From: Pantoea deleyi
Lineage (GTDB): Bacteria; Pseudomonadota; Gammaproteobacteria; Enterobacterales; Enterobacteriaceae
Assembly: GCF_022647325.1 (NCBI RefSeq)
Contig: NZ_CP071405.1
Location: 3,844,001 to 3,908,000, forward strand
DNA: 64,000 nucleotides
Direction of reading: 5' to 3'
The notes beneath the pieces are model-generated. The model was not told where the DNA came from. It ran no database searches and was given only the letters and a program-made list of their open reading frames with translations. The first letter of the stretch is position 1; the number at the start of each line of letters is the position of its first letter. Below are positions 8,554 through 18,539 of this stretch, one piece after another. A program made the translations under genes and the position numbers.

Positions 8554-9894
8554 ATGCTGAGTATTTTTAAACCTGCACCACGTCAGCCGCAGGTGGCAGA
8601 GGATCGCGTCGATCCTCTCTACCGTCGTCTGCGCTGGCAAATTTTCATCGGGATCTTTTTTGGTTATGCGGCCTACTATCTGGTCAGGAAAAACTTTGCT
8701 CTCGCCATGCCCTATCTGGTTGAGCAGGGTTTTTCACGTGGTGACCTGGGCTTTGCCTTGTCGGGCATTTCCATTGCCTACGGCTTTTCTAAGTTCATCA
8801 TGGGATCCGTCTCTGACCGCTCGAATCCGCGCGTCTTTTTACCGGCCGGTCTGATTCTGGCCGCCGCCGTGATGCTGATCATGGGGTTCGTTCCCTGGGC
8901 CACCTCCAGCATCATGGTGATGTTCGTGCTGCTGTTTATCTGTGGCTGGTTCCAGGGCATGGGCTGGCCGCCCTGCGGACGCACCATGGTGCACTGGTGG
9001 TCGCAGAAGGAGCGCGGCAGAATCGTCTCGGTCTGGAACTGTGCGCATAACGTGGGCGGCGGTATTCCGCCGCTGCTGTTCCTGCTCGGGATGGCGTGGT
9101 TCAACGACTGGAAAGCGGCACTCTATATGCCAGCCTTCGGTGCCATTGCGATTGCGATTCTGGCCTTTGCGCTGATGCGCGATACCCCGCAATCCTGCGG
9201 TCTGCCCCCGATTGAGGCGTACAAAAACGACTATCCACCCGACTATGACGCCAGCCACGAAGAGGAGCTGACGGCCAAACAGATCTTCATGAAATATGTG
9301 CTGCCGAATAAGCTGCTGTGGTACATCGCGCTGGCCAACGTGTTTGTCTATCTGCTGCGATACGGCATCCTGGACTGGTCGCCGACCTATCTGCGCGAGG
9401 TGAAACACTTCACGCTGGATAAGTCCTCGTGGGCCTACTTCCTGTATGAATATGCGGGGATTCCTGGGACGCTGCTCTGCGGCTGGATGTCGGATAAAGT
9501 CTTCCGCGGCAACCGTGGCGCGACCGGGGTCTTCTTTATGACGCTGGTGACTATTGCGACCGTGATCTACTGGCTCAATCCGGCGGGCAACCCCGGGGTC
9601 GATATGACCTGCATGATCGTGATCGGCTTCCTGATCTACGGCCCGGTAATGCTGATTGGTCTGCACGCGCTGGAGCTGGCACCGAAAAAAGCCGCGGGAA
9701 CGGCGGCAGGCTTTACCGGCCTGTTCGGCTACCTGGGCGGCTCTGTCGCCGCCAGCGCCATCGTGGGCTATACCGTCGACTACTTCGGCTGGGACGGCGG
9801 CTTTATGGTGATGATTGCCGGCTGCGTGCTGGCGGTGGTCCTGCTGCTGCTGACCATGGTCAGCGAACACCGGCACAAAAAGAGCCCTGCCTGA
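8554..9894 (+). CDS. glpT: Glycerol-3-phosphate:phosphate antiporter GlpT
   Basis: Inner-membrane major facilitator of the organophosphate:phosphate antiporter family; imports glycerol-3-phosphate in exchange for phosphate and also admits fosfomycin in E. coli. 446 residues with 12 membrane helices. Signatures are [15 protein letters not shown] (substrate Arg45 region), [19 protein letters not shown] and [14 protein letters not shown] (second binding Arg). The start at 8554 gives the conserved MLSIFKPAP with GGAGG upstream; an in-frame GTG seven codons earlier has neither. E. coli glpT is followed by glpQ and divergent from glpABC; neither is here, so it is an orphan. Confidence 0.96.
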   Translation: MLSIFKPAPRQPQVAEDRVDPLYRRLRWQIFIGIFFGYAAYYLVRKNFALAMPYLVEQGFSRGDLGFALSGISIAYGFSKFIMGSVSDRSNPRVFLPAGLILAAAVMLIMGFVPWATSSIMVMFVLLFICGWFQGMGWPPCGRTMVHWWSQKERGRIVSVWNCAHNVGGGIPPLLFLLGMAWFNDWKAALYMPAFGAIAIAILAFALMRDTPQSCGLPPIEAYKNDYPPDYDASHEEELTAKQIFMKYVLPNKLLWYIALANVFVYLLRYGILDWSPTYLREVKHFTLDKSSWAYFLYEYAGIPGTLLCGWMSDKVFRGNRGATGVFFMTLVTIATVIYWLNPAGNPGVDMTCMIVIGFLIYGPVMLIGLHALELAPKKAAGTAAGFTGLFGYLGGSVAASAIVGYTVDYFGWDGGFMVMIAGCVLAVVLLLLTMVSEHRHKKSPA

Positions 9895-9901
9895 AGGCAA
9901 T

Positions 9902-9932
9902 AAAAAAAGGGCCGGATAACCGGCCCTTTTTT
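9902..9932. terminator. Bidirectional terminator glpT/yigL
   Basis: GGGCCGG-ATAA-CCGGCCC followed by six T, with a seven-base A-run on the other side. It lies between the convergent glpT and yigL and should serve both. Confidence 0.9.
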
Positions 9933-9943
9933 ATGCGGATGGC

Positions 9944-10744
9944 TTAAGCCAGATAGAGCGTGCGCAGCGTCTGCGGCACCGCGTCATCGGCATTGGAACC
10001 AATCACATCCAGCTCCGGCAACGTATCTTTCAGCCGCTGATGCGCGTTCTGCATGATATAGCCCTTTCCGGCCATGCTCAGCATCTCCACGTCATTCATG
10101 CCATCGCCAAAGGCGATACAATTTTCCAGCGAGTGGCCCAGCTGTTTCGCGACCGCTTCCAGCGCATGGCCCTTCGATACGCCGCCCGCCATCACTTCCA
10201 GACAGGTCGGCAGCGAGAAACTGACATTCACCCGGTCGCCCCAGCGCGCCTCAATAGCCTGCTCCATCGGGATCAGATGCTCAGGATTTTCACAGGTGAA
10301 AAAGACCTTGCTGATGTTATCGGTGGGCAGCAGACCCGGCTCATAGACCTGATAATTAAACACCGACTCGCGGAAATAGTCCTGCTCAGCCGGGCTGGAA
10401 CGGCTGACAAACCACTCATCGTCGCGGTAGACGTGCGTCAGGATGTCGCGGTGGTGATATTGCAGGCCAAACAGATCGCTGGCGATATCCTCATCCAGAT
10501 TGTGGCTGAACACCAGCTCACCCTGGGCATTGTGCACGCGCGCGCCGTTTGAGGTGATCATATAGGCCGGAATCGCCAGGCTGTCGCGCATCTGGCCCAC
10601 ATCAATATGGTGACGACCGGTGGCGAAAATAAAGTGAATCTGTTTCGCGACCAGCTGCTGCAGCGTTTCACGCGCAAAAGGGGTCAGGCGATGTTCGGGA
10701 GAGAGCAGCGTGCCATCCAGATCGGATGCAACGATGTGATACAT
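9944..10744 (-). CDS. yigL: HAD-family phosphatase YigL
   Basis: 266 residues, same length and sequence type as E. coli YigL, a Cof-type HAD phosphatase shown there to act on sugar phosphates and pyridoxal phosphate. The motif I nucleophile is ASDLDGTLL (residues 7-15), motif II ATGR, and the motif III/IV region is SKGHALEAV with FGDGMNDVEMLSMAG. Soluble, cytosolic. It precedes no clear operon partner; pldB is upstream on the same strand, 52 bases away, as in E. coli. Confidence 0.95.
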   Translation of the reverse strand: MYHIVASDLDGTLLSPEHRLTPFARETLQQLVAKQIHFIFATGRHHIDVGQMRDSLAIPAYMITSNGARVHNAQGELVFSHNLDEDIASDLFGLQYHHRDILTHVYRDDEWFVSRSSPAEQDYFRESVFNYQVYEPGLLPTDNISKVFFTCENPEHLIPMEQAIEARWGDRVNVSFSLPTCLEVMAGGVSKGHALEAVAKQLGHSLENCIAFGDGMNDVEMLSMAGKGYIMQNAHQRLKDTLPELDVIGSNADDAVPQTLRTLYLA

Positions 10745-10796
10745 GAAAACCTCGGATAGCTGATTCAGCCGGTGTTAACCGGTCGGATAAATAACG

Positions 10797-11789
10797 TCAG
10801 TGATGCGATGAAAAAAAGTCGACCACTGCATTGAGTGCTTCGGCACGCATCTCATCTTTTTCAAACAGGATCTCGTGACGCGCACCGTCGATCACCCGTG
10901 GCGTGTTGCCTTCACACGGATGGCCCGCCGCGGCCATGGCGGCACAGAACAGATCCTGCGAACGATTGTCGACCACCCGGTCATCGCTGGCCTGCAGCAG
11001 CAGCAGCGGCGTGGTGATCTTATCAACCTGGCTGAGGATGTTGCGACCCGCATGGATGCCTTCACGCACCCAATGGTAGGTCGGTCCGCCCATGCGAAGC
11101 GCCGGGTCGTCCGCATAAAAACGCAGATTGCGCCGGTAACGCTCGGCGCTGTGCGTCAACCGATTGATGCCAAACGGGTGGGCGCGCCAGCGTCCGGTGC
11201 CCAGCGCATAGCCATCGCGCACGGCCGGTCGCTTCTCCGCCCAGTCCAGGATCCGGTGGGCCAGAAAGGAGGGCAACGGTAACGCGATGCCAAACATCGG
11301 CGCCACCAGCGCCACCGCATGAAAGGCCTGTGGCTGACGCGCCAGAAACAGTGTCAGGATCGCCCCACCCATAGAGTGCGCCAGCGCGTAACGCTGCTGA
11401 TAGTGACCGCTGACGATCTCTTTCAGATAGAGCGTTTCCAGATCGTCGACGTAGTGGGTAAATTCCGCCACATGGCCGCGATGGGTATCTTCCAGCAGGC
11501 GATCGGATCGTCCCTGACCGCGATGATCCAGGATGATCACGTCAAACCCGCAGTGGAACAGATCGTAGGCCAGCTCAGGATATTTTATGTAGCTCTCGAT
11601 GCGTCCCGGCACAATCAGGATCACACGCTGATGTTGCGATGATGTGAAACGCACATAGCGCAGCGTCAGATTGCCGACGCCGATGAATTCACACTCTTCA
11701 CGGCGGTGCCAGAAGTCGAGCAGCGGCCCGGTGGCGAAGGCCGCAAAGGCTTTTTCCCGTCTCAGCCAGCTGGCTTTATGTTGATCCAT
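10797..11789 (-). CDS. pldB: Lysophospholipase L2
   Basis: Alpha/beta hydrolase of 330 residues that removes the acyl chain from lysophospholipids at the inner membrane. The nucleophile elbow is AHSMGGAIL (about residue 141-149); LDHRGQGRS marks the preceding strand and loop; the acid lies in ASDDRVVDN and the His in DGARHEIL. The start at 11789 (MDQHKASWLRREKAF) has AGGAGGGCG directly upstream; the frame is open 40 codons further without conservation. It diverges from rhtB as in E. coli. Confidence 0.94.
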   Translation of the reverse strand: MDQHKASWLRREKAFAAFATGPLLDFWHRREECEFIGVGNLTLRYVRFTSSQHQRVILIVPGRIESYIKYPELAYDLFHCGFDVIILDHRGQGRSDRLLEDTHRGHVAEFTHYVDDLETLYLKEIVSGHYQQRYALAHSMGGAILTLFLARQPQAFHAVALVAPMFGIALPLPSFLAHRILDWAEKRPAVRDGYALGTGRWRAHPFGINRLTHSAERYRRNLRFYADDPALRMGGPTYHWVREGIHAGRNILSQVDKITTPLLLLQASDDRVVDNRSQDLFCAAMAAAGHPCEGNTPRVIDGARHEILFEKDEMRAEALNAVVDFFSSHH

Positions 11790-11901
11790 TCGCCCTCCTG
11801 TTGACCGGATACCGGGTCCTGAATGCCTGGTGCAGGCCGTAGCGCCGCGCTTAATTCTGGCGTATTGTGTCACAATTCCGCTACTAATGAGAGCCTGACC
11901 C

Positions 11902-12525
11902 ATGACCATCGAATGGTGGCTGACCTATCTGCTTACCACCACAATCCTCAGCCTGTCGCCGGGTTCCGGTGCCATTAACACCATGAGTACCGGGATCAGC
12001 CACGGCTACCGCGGCACGGTGGCGTCGATCTCTGGCCTGCAGGTCGGACTGGCGCTGCATATCATGCTGGTGGGTATCGGGCTGGGCGCGCTGTTTTCTC
12101 AGTCGCTGCTGGCGTTTGAAATTTTGAAGTGGGCCGGTGCGGCCTATCTGGTCTGGCTGGGTATCCAGCAGTGGCGCTCCGCAGGCGGGATCGATCTGGA
12201 TGCCGTCGCCAGAGCGATGCCGCGTCGTCGTCTGTTCAAACGCGCCGTGCTGGTTAACCTGACCAACCCGAAAAGCATCGTGTTTCTCGCCGCGCTTTTT
12301 CCGCAGTTTATCCAGCCGCATCAGCCGCTCTTTATGCAGTATCTGGTGCTGGGCGTGACGACCGTGGTGGTGGATATCATCGTGATGATTGGCTACGCCA
12401 CGCTGGCGACGCGGATTGCCGGCTGGATTAAAGGCCCCCGCCAGATGAAGTTAATGAACCGTATTTTTGGCGGACTGTTTATGGCGGTGGGCGCACTGCT
12501 CGCCAGTGCCAGAAAGATCGCCTGA
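11902..12525 (+). CDS. rhtB: Homoserine/homoserine lactone exporter RhtB
   Basis: LysE/RhtB-family inner-membrane exporter, 207 residues and about six helices, near-identical in layout to E. coli RhtB. Typical family signatures are [20 protein letters not shown] (residues 17-36) and [20 protein letters not shown] (about 116-135). It exports homoserine and its lactone. In E. coli rhtB and rhtC lie next to each other; here a DUF1460 gene separates them. Confidence 0.95.
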   Translation: MTIEWWLTYLLTTTILSLSPGSGAINTMSTGISHGYRGTVASISGLQVGLALHIMLVGIGLGALFSQSLLAFEILKWAGAAYLVWLGIQQWRSAGGIDLDAVARAMPRRRLFKRAVLVNLTNPKSIVFLAALFPQFIQPHQPLFMQYLVLGVTTVVVDIIVMIGYATLATRIAGWIKGPRQMKLMNRIFGGLFMAVGALLASARKIA

Positions 12526-12583
12526 GTGCCGCGCGCCGACCGGCGCTGGTCGGCGCCTCGCTTTTCCCCTTCCTGCCCCGCCA

Positions 12584-13402
12584 TCAAGGCGCACTGACCG
12601 GCAGCGCACGCAGGACAATAATCCCCGGCTTAGACCGCATATAGTCGCGAAAAGGCATATCGACCACTTTGCGGGTGGTGGCCAGTGAAGAGGCGTTTCT
12701 GAACCATAACCGGCCATCATGCCGCACCGCGATGCCAGCATGCGTGACATCCAGCGCCGGTGCGGTGGCGTAGACGCCGACATAATCGCCAGTGCGGATC
12801 TGCGCCAACACCTGGGGCGTGATGGCTTTCGCGGGCAGATAGGTAATGCGACGGGAGATCACGCCGAGACCGGGCACCTGTGGTTTTCCGCGTCTCGCAC
12901 GATTCAGCAGCTTCACGACCGTCACCGCCTGCGGGCTAAGGCTGCCCGTCACATCTGCGGCGTTGCGCGGGGTTTCCGCGAACCAGTCAGAGAAGAAGTG
13001 GCGGCGGTTCAGGTAACGCACCTCGCCCCCCGCGTAGCGGGTGCGGATCAGGTTCGCCTCAAAGCTGGCGCGGTCACGGCTGGCGCTCAGTGCCTGAACG
13101 TAATCCAGCAGCGTGAAACAATCCACGCCGTGAAAATTCACCACCAGCGTTTCGGGGATCTCCGGCGACCCCTTAAGCGTGTGCGCCTGATAAGGCGTCC
13201 TGAGAAAGGCGGCGGAGATCTGCGCGATTCTCTCGCCCTGCGGCGCTGACAGCGGCGGTGCCTGCGCCAGGATCGCCGACACCCTGTCTTTTCTGACCGG
13301 TTCCGGCGCCGGGGGAGCCACGGATGCCGGTGCAGCACAGGCGCTTAGCGCGGCCGCGATGAGCAGCAGTAACAGACGTTTGATTCTGATTATCCTCTTC
13401 AC
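12584..13402 (-). CDS. DUF1460 family lipoprotein (amidase-like)
   Basis: 272 residues. A lipoprotein signal (basic MKRIIRIKR, hydrophobic LLLLLIAAALSAC) places the lipidated Cys at residue 22. The body fits the DUF1460 family of the NlpC/P60-like papain fold: FHGVDCFTLLDYVQAL holds the likely catalytic Cys, DVTHAGIAVRHDGRLWFRN the likely His. Relatives are described as N-acetylmuramoyl-L-alanine amidase-like, so a role in cleaving peptidoglycan fragments in the periplasm is possible but inferred. It sits between rhtB and rhtC, which are neighbours in E. coli, so it is an insertion relative to that order or a loss in E. coli. Confidence 0.8.
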   Translation of the reverse strand: MKRIIRIKRLLLLLIAAALSACAAPASVAPPAPEPVRKDRVSAILAQAPPLSAPQGERIAQISAAFLRTPYQAHTLKGSPEIPETLVVNFHGVDCFTLLDYVQALSASRDRASFEANLIRTRYAGGEVRYLNRRHFFSDWFAETPRNAADVTGSLSPQAVTVVKLLNRARRGKPQVPGLGVISRRITYLPAKAITPQVLAQIRTGDYVGVYATAPALDVTHAGIAVRHDGRLWFRNASSLATTRKVVDMPFRDYMRSKPGIIVLRALPVSAP

Positions 13403-13592
13403 AACAACAGGCCTTCCACGCCGACCCTACCGGAGGCCAGCGTTTCAGTATTTAACAAAGGGTGACGATTTATCTGCGGCAGCGGCAGAAAAAGAACAGA
13501 ATCGCGGAAGGCAAATCAGAAAGAGAAGGCTGAGGGTGGGACGTCTGCCGGTCGCGCCCTGCGCGTTCCGGCAGATCGGACTGCATCCGGGC

Positions 13593-14216
13593 TTAACGCG
13601 AGATAATAAGGTGGATACCGAAACCGGCAAACAGCACACCGGCCATGCCATCGACCCACTTCGCCAGACGCTGATACTTCGCGCGGATCCACGGCAGCGC
13701 AAAGATAGCCGCCACCAGCGCAAACCAGGCAAAGGTTTCGCCGATAATCAGCAGGAACAGGCCCCAGCGCTCCGCCGCACCCACATCATCGCCGACAAAC
13801 AGCGAGAAGACGCTGCCGAAGTAGATGATGGCTTTCGGGTTCGACAGGTTGGTCAGCAGCCCCTTGAGAAAACTCATGCCGCGTTTTGGCAGTTCCACCA
13901 CCGGCTCATCCTGCTGCGGCTGTTTGTGACGCTGGCGGGCCGAGCACATCAGTTGCCAGCCCATCCACAGCAGATAGAGTCCGCCACCGACCATAATAAT
14001 CTGATGCAGCCAGGCCATTTTTTCCAGGATCAGATGAAGGCCCATCAGCGCCACGCCCGCCCAGACCACAATCCCCAGCGTGATGCCCAGCACCCCCATC
14101 ATCGCCTCTTTACGGGAGCGGCTGGCGGCGGTTTGCGAAACGAAAAAGAAATCGGGGCCGGGGCTCATCAGCGCCACCAGATGCACCAGCGCGACCGTTG
14201 CAAATAACATCAGCAT
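13593..14216 (-). CDS. rhtC: Threonine exporter RhtC
   Basis: LysE/RhtB-family inner-membrane protein of 207 residues and about six helices, matching E. coli RhtC. MSPGPDFFFVSQTAASRSRK (about residues 17-36) and LLTNLSNPKAIIYFGSVFSL (about 120-139) are family signatures. It exports threonine and related amino acids. It is on the opposite strand to rhtB and follows recQ by 12 bases, so it may be read with recQ. Confidence 0.95.
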   Translation of the reverse strand: MLMLFATVALVHLVALMSPGPDFFFVSQTAASRSRKEAMMGVLGITLGIVVWAGVALMGLHLILEKMAWLHQIIMVGGGLYLLWMGWQLMCSARQRHKQPQQDEPVVELPKRGMSFLKGLLTNLSNPKAIIYFGSVFSLFVGDDVGAAERWGLFLLIIGETFAWFALVAAIFALPWIRAKYQRLAKWVDGMAGVLFAGFGIHLIISR

Positions 14217-14228
14217 AATCAGTGTCCT

Positions 14229-16055
14229 CTACTCTTCATCGAGATGCTCTTTGATCATCACCAGGAAAGGTTTGCCAAAGCGCTCCAGTTTGCGGTGCCC
14301 GACGCCGTTGACGCTCAGCATCTCTGAGGCGCTGACCGGCATCTGTTCTGCCATCTCTATCAGCGTGGCGTCGTTAAACACTACATAAGGCGGAATGTTC
14401 TCTTCATCCGCAATCGCTTTTCGCAGCTTACGCAGCTTGGCGAACAGTTTGCGATCGTAGTTGCCACCGTGAAACTTCGCCGGGCCGCTGCTTTTGGTTT
14501 TTGCGGTAATCAGACGCGGCACCGCCAGCATCAGCGGCACTTCGCCCCGCAGCACCGGACGCGCCGCCTCGGTGAGCTGCAGCGCGGAATGCATGGCGAT
14601 GTTCTGCGTCACCAGTCCCAGATGGATGAGCTGACGCAACACGCTGACCCAGTGTTCGTGGCTCTGATCTTTGCCCAGCCCGTAGACCGGCAGCTTGTCG
14701 TGGCCCTGTTCGCGGATACGCTGGTTGTTCGATCCGCGCAGCACCTCCACGATGTAGCCCATCCCGAAGCGCTGCCCGACGCGATAGATGCCGGAGAGCG
14801 CTTTCTGCGCCTCGACCAGACCGTCATAGCGCTTGGGCGGATCGAGACAGATATCGCAGTTATCGCACGGCTGCTGACGACCCTCGCCGAAATAGTTCAG
14901 CAGCACCAGACGACGGCAGGTCTGCGCCTCGGCGAACGCGCCCATAGCATTGAGCTTGTGGCGCTCGATATCCTGCAGCGGGCCGGGCACTTTCTCTTCC
15001 AGGCATTTACGCAGCCAGGCCATATCCGCCGGATCGTAGAGCATCATCGCTTCCGCGGGCAGGCCATCCCGTCCGGCGCGCCCGGTTTCCTGATAATAGG
15101 ACTCGATGTTGCGTGGAATGTCGAAGTGCACCACAAACCGGACGTTGGGCTTGTTAATGCCCATCCCGAAGGCGACCGTCGCCACCACGATCTGCAGATC
15201 GTCGCGCTGAAACGCTTCCTGCACCCGGCTGCGCTGTTCGCTGTCGATCCCGGCGTGGTATGCGCCGACGCTGAATCCCCGGCTCTGCAGACGCGCGGCG
15301 GTATCCTCCACCTTCGCCCGGCTGTTGCAGTAGATAATGCCGCATTTGCCGCGCTGATCCTGCACATAGCGCAGCAGCTGATCGGTGGGCTTGAACTTCT
15401 CCACCAGCGTGTAGCGGATGTTGGGACGGTCAAAGCTGCTGATCTGGATCAGCGGGTCCTGCATATGCAGCAGGTTAACGATGTCGTTGCGGGTGGTTTC
15501 ATCCGCCGTGGCGGTCAGCGCCATCACCGGTAACGCCGGGAAGCGCTGACGCATGCTGCCGAGTGCGCCATATTCCGGCCGGAAATCGTGGCCCCACTGA
15601 GAGATACAGTGCGCTTCATCCACCGCCAGCATCGCGGGTTGCCAGTGCGCCAGATTCTCCAGGAAGTTATCCATCATCAGGCGCTCAGGAGCGATATAGA
15701 GCAGCTTCACCCGACCCGTGCGGCAATCCGCCATCACGGCCTGCTGCTGCTCACGCGTCATGGTCGAGTTGAGACAGGCGGCCGCCACGCCATTCGCCAG
15801 CAGCTGGTCGACCTGATCTTTCATCAGAGATATCAGCGGGGAGACCACCAGCGTCAGCCCCTCGCGCACCAGCGCCGGGATCTGATAACAGAGCGATTTA
15901 CCGCCGCCGGTGGGCATAACCACCAGACAATCGCGCCCGTTCAGCGCCTCATTAATGATCGTCTGCTGACCGGGACGAAACTGCTGGTAGCCGAAGGTAT
16001 CCTGTAATACCTGCTGCGCCAGCGCTTCCTGATTGAGAACTGCCGAGGTTGCCAC
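14229..16055 (-). CDS. recQ: ATP-dependent DNA helicase RecQ
   Basis: 3'-5' superfamily 2 helicase of the RecF recombination pathway, 608 residues (E. coli 609). Walker A is [11 protein letters not shown] (about 49-59), the DEAH box is [16 protein letters not shown], and motif VI is [17 protein letters not shown] zinc-binding RQC segment follows with Cys at [12 protein letters not shown] and [11 protein letters not shown]. The HRDC domain closes the protein from about residue 530 ([20 protein letters not shown]). The start matches the E. coli N-terminus. pldA lies upstream on the same strand. Confidence 0.97.
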   Translation of the reverse strand: MATSAVLNQEALAQQVLQDTFGYQQFRPGQQTIINEALNGRDCLVVMPTGGGKSLCYQIPALVREGLTLVVSPLISLMKDQVDQLLANGVAAACLNSTMTREQQQAVMADCRTGRVKLLYIAPERLMMDNFLENLAHWQPAMLAVDEAHCISQWGHDFRPEYGALGSMRQRFPALPVMALTATADETTRNDIVNLLHMQDPLIQISSFDRPNIRYTLVEKFKPTDQLLRYVQDQRGKCGIIYCNSRAKVEDTAARLQSRGFSVGAYHAGIDSEQRSRVQEAFQRDDLQIVVATVAFGMGINKPNVRFVVHFDIPRNIESYYQETGRAGRDGLPAEAMMLYDPADMAWLRKCLEEKVPGPLQDIERHKLNAMGAFAEAQTCRRLVLLNYFGEGRQQPCDNCDICLDPPKRYDGLVEAQKALSGIYRVGQRFGMGYIVEVLRGSNNQRIREQGHDKLPVYGLGKDQSHEHWVSVLRQLIHLGLVTQNIAMHSALQLTEAARPVLRGEVPLMLAVPRLITAKTKSSGPAKFHGGNYDRKLFAKLRKLRKAIADEENIPPYVVFNDATLIEMAEQMPVSASEMLSVNGVGHRKLERFGKPFLVMIKEHLDEE

Positions 16056-16079
16056 GCGATTCCTGTCTTACGTTAGGGA

Positions 16080-16958
16080 TTAGAACAAGTCGTTGAGCGT
16101 TACACCCACACCCAGACGCGTCTGGCGATGGTTGTAATCGATCAGTGATTCACCGTAGCCGCTGAATACCTGAGTATAGAAGCGAACGTGCTCGCTGATG
16201 GGGTAGCTCCAGCCCAGGGTGGCGCCGCCATAACCGCTGTTCCAGTTATAGTTGCCCTCTACGCTGAAGATGTTGTCGCCCAGTTTATAGCCCAGACGGG
16301 TGCGGTAATAGCCCATATATTTGGTGATATCGGGATTATCATCGTTGTTGGCGCCGTCCGGAATACGATACCAGGGCTTGATCTCCGCCAGGAAGTTCCC
16401 GTTCTCGGCCATCAGGCGCGCATAAACGCGGTTCCAGCTTCGTGAGGTCGGGTCGCTGCGTCCGTTGGATTCATGATTCAGACCCACTTCCACATCACGC
16501 AGCGTCCAGCCTCCCAGCGAATAGTCCGTGGCCCAGCCCAGGAAAATCTGCGGCTCATAGTTGGTCTCACGGAAAGGCGATGACTCACCGCGATTCGACA
16601 GCTGCCACCAGGAGCGCTGGGTATAGGACGCGGCCAGCACCGAGTTGTCGCCCAGAATACCGCGCCAGAGCGGAAATGCCAGGCTGAGCTGGAATTTCAC
16701 CTCATCCTTGCGGGCATTTTCTCCCCAGTTATAGGAGGAGATCGCCTCTTTGTTCATGTCGCTGGTGTAGGTATAGAGCAGATAGTTGTTCTCATACGGG
16801 TAGAGAACAAACGGGTTATCGTGCTTCTCCAGCAGGTTAGCAATAATGCTTCCCTGAACCTCTGGTGCGTCATGAACCTCTTTAATCTGGGCTTCATCCG
16901 CCTGCGCCAGCGCAGGGAAGATCAACATTGCCGCCAGCAAGGCGCGATGCTTACGCAT
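16080..16958 (-). CDS. pldA: Outer membrane phospholipase A
   Basis: Outer-membrane beta-barrel enzyme that hydrolyses misplaced phospholipids in the outer leaflet; needs Ca2+ and dimerises. 292 residues (E. coli 289). A signal peptide is visible (MRKHRALLAAMLIFPALAQA). The active site reads NHESNGRSDPTSRSWNR, holding the His and Ser of the His-Ser-Asn catalytic set. It ends in GVTLNDLF with the C-terminal Phe typical of barrel proteins. The start at 16958 has GGAG upstream; the frame is open 65 codons further, but that stretch is not conserved. Confidence 0.95.
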   Translation of the reverse strand: MRKHRALLAAMLIFPALAQADEAQIKEVHDAPEVQGSIIANLLEKHDNPFVLYPYENNYLLYTYTSDMNKEAISSYNWGENARKDEVKFQLSLAFPLWRGILGDNSVLAASYTQRSWWQLSNRGESSPFRETNYEPQIFLGWATDYSLGGWTLRDVEVGLNHESNGRSDPTSRSWNRVYARLMAENGNFLAEIKPWYRIPDGANNDDNPDITKYMGYYRTRLGYKLGDNIFSVEGNYNWNSGYGGATLGWSYPISEHVRFYTQVFSGYGESLIDYNHRQTRLGVGVTLNDLF

Positions 16959-17151
16959 AAAATTCTCCGGTGAGCGCTGCGTATCAAAATAACTGAAAGG
17001 GTGTCGTAAAAAGGAGGCCATTCTACACGCAAATGGCAGTGAGCATGAGTGCTGATTTCTTAAACTGGAAACACCCCCGCAGGCGGCATAGAATACACAA
17101 CTCATTAACGTTCCGCGCCCCTCTGGCCCGATTTTTTCAGGACACATCATC

Positions 17152-17622
17152 ATGTCATCACCCGTGCTGACACCGCAGGACGCTCGCCAGCTGGTCGGCG
17201 AAATTTTCGTTTATCACATGCCGTTTAATCAGGCACTGGGCCTGGAGCTGATGCGCCTTGACGCCGACTACGCCGAGATCAGCTTCAATAACAAAAGCAT
17301 GCTGGTGGGTAACCAGGTGCAGCAGATCCTGCACGGCGGCGTGATCGCAGCCGTACTGGACGTGGCGGCGGGCATGGTCTGCGTCAGCAATGCCTTAACC
17401 CGTCAGGAGAGCATCAGCGAGGCCGATCTGCGCCACCGGCTCTCGCGCATGGGCACCATCGATATGCGCGTCGACTATCTGCGGCCCGGACGTGGCGAGC
17501 GCTTTACCGCCACCAGCAGCCTGCTGCGCGCCGGAAACAAGGTCGCCGTCGCGCGCGTAGAGCTGCACAATCAACAGGGTGACTATATTGCCACCGCGAC
17601 CGCCACCTATCTGATCGGCTAA
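17152..17622 (+). CDS. yigI: Hotdog-fold thioesterase family protein YigI
   Basis: 156 residues, one more than E. coli YigI. The PaaI-type hotdog core shows in [18 protein letters not shown] (about residues 61-78) and [20 protein letters not shown] (about 104-123). It is probably an acyl-CoA thioesterase; I infer this from the family and do not know its substrate. It diverges from pldA and is followed 17 bases later by rarD, so the two are likely co-transcribed. Confidence 0.93.
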   Translation: MSSPVLTPQDARQLVGEIFVYHMPFNQALGLELMRLDADYAEISFNNKSMLVGNQVQQILHGGVIAAVLDVAAGMVCVSNALTRQESISEADLRHRLSRMGTIDMRVDYLRPGRGERFTATSSLLRAGNKVAVARVELHNQQGDYIATATATYLIG

Positions 17623-17639
17623 TCACTTCTGGATTTCAC

Positions 17640-18539
17640 ATGGATACGCAACAGACCCGTCAGGGCATCGGTTTTGCCCTGGGCGCTTACTTTATCTGGG
17701 GCATCGCGCCCGCCTATTTCAAGCTGGTAAAACAGGTTCCGGCGACGGAGATCATGACACATCGCGTGATCTGGTCTGCACTCTTTATGCTGTTGCTGAT
17801 CACCGCAAGCCGCAGCTGGCCCATGGTGCGATCCGTATTACGGCAACCCAGGAAAGTGCTGCTGCTGGCGGTAACGGCGCTGACGATTGGTGGCAACTGG
17901 CTGCTGTTTATCTGGGCGGTCAACAATCAGCATATGCTGGAAGCCAGCCTCGGCTACTTTATTAACCCATTGATCAATGTGGTGTTCGGTATGCTGTTTC
18001 TGCGTGAGCGTTTCCGTCGCCTGCAATGGCTGGCGGTCCTGCTGGCTGCGGTCGGCGTGCTGGTGCAGCTGTGGCAGTTTGGCTCGCTGCCGATCATTGC
18101 GCTCGGTCTGGCGCTGAGTTTTGCCGTGTATGGGCTGATGCGGAAGAAGATTCAGGTCGATGCGCAGAGCGGTATGCTGATTGAAACCCTGTGGCTGTTT
18201 CCGCTGGCGGCGCTCTATCTGTTTGGGTTTGCCGACAGCAGCACCAGTCATCTCTCCGCGAATCCGCTCAGTCTCAACCTGATGCTGATAGCGGCCGGCA
18301 TTGTCACCACCATTCCGCTGATGCTGTTTGCCGCAGCCTGTACCCGGCTGCGGCTCTCAACGGTGGGCTTCTTTCAGTATCTCGGCCCGACGCTGATGTT
18401 TATCCTGGCCGTCGCGTTTTACGGTGAAACGATCACGCCGGACAAGATGGTGACCTTCGGCTTCATCTGGCTGGCGCTGCTGGTGTTTATCTGCGACGCG
18501 GTGGCGTTTTCACTCCGTACCCGTGCGCGCATAGCGTGA
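17640..18539 (+). CDS. rarD: EamA family permease RarD
   Basis: 299-residue inner-membrane protein with about ten helices and two EamA repeats, matching E. coli RarD (296). Typical stretches are GFALGAYFIWGIAPAYFKL (residues 12-30) and LEASLGYFINPLINVVFGML (about 101-120). The name comes from an early link with chloramphenicol sensitivity; the substrate is unknown. Its last 30 bases overlap the 3' end of the convergent abrB gene. Confidence 0.94.
   Translation: MDTQQTRQGIGFALGAYFIWGIAPAYFKLVKQVPATEIMTHRVIWSALFMLLLITASRSWPMVRSVLRQPRKVLLLAVTALTIGGNWLLFIWAVNNQHMLEASLGYFINPLINVVFGMLFLRERFRRLQWLAVLLAAVGVLVQLWQFGSLPIIALGLALSFAVYGLMRKKIQVDAQSGMLIETLWLFPLAALYLFGFADSSTSHLSANPLSLNLMLIAAGIVTTIPLMLFAAACTRLRLSTVGFFQYLGPTLMFILAVAFYGETITPDKMVTFGFIWLALLVFICDAVAFSLRTRARIA

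Noticed and set aside
8839..9900. 353-codon frame antisense to glpT
   Set aside because: His/Gln/Arg-rich low-quality sequence typical of antisense frames; glpT is certain on the other strand.
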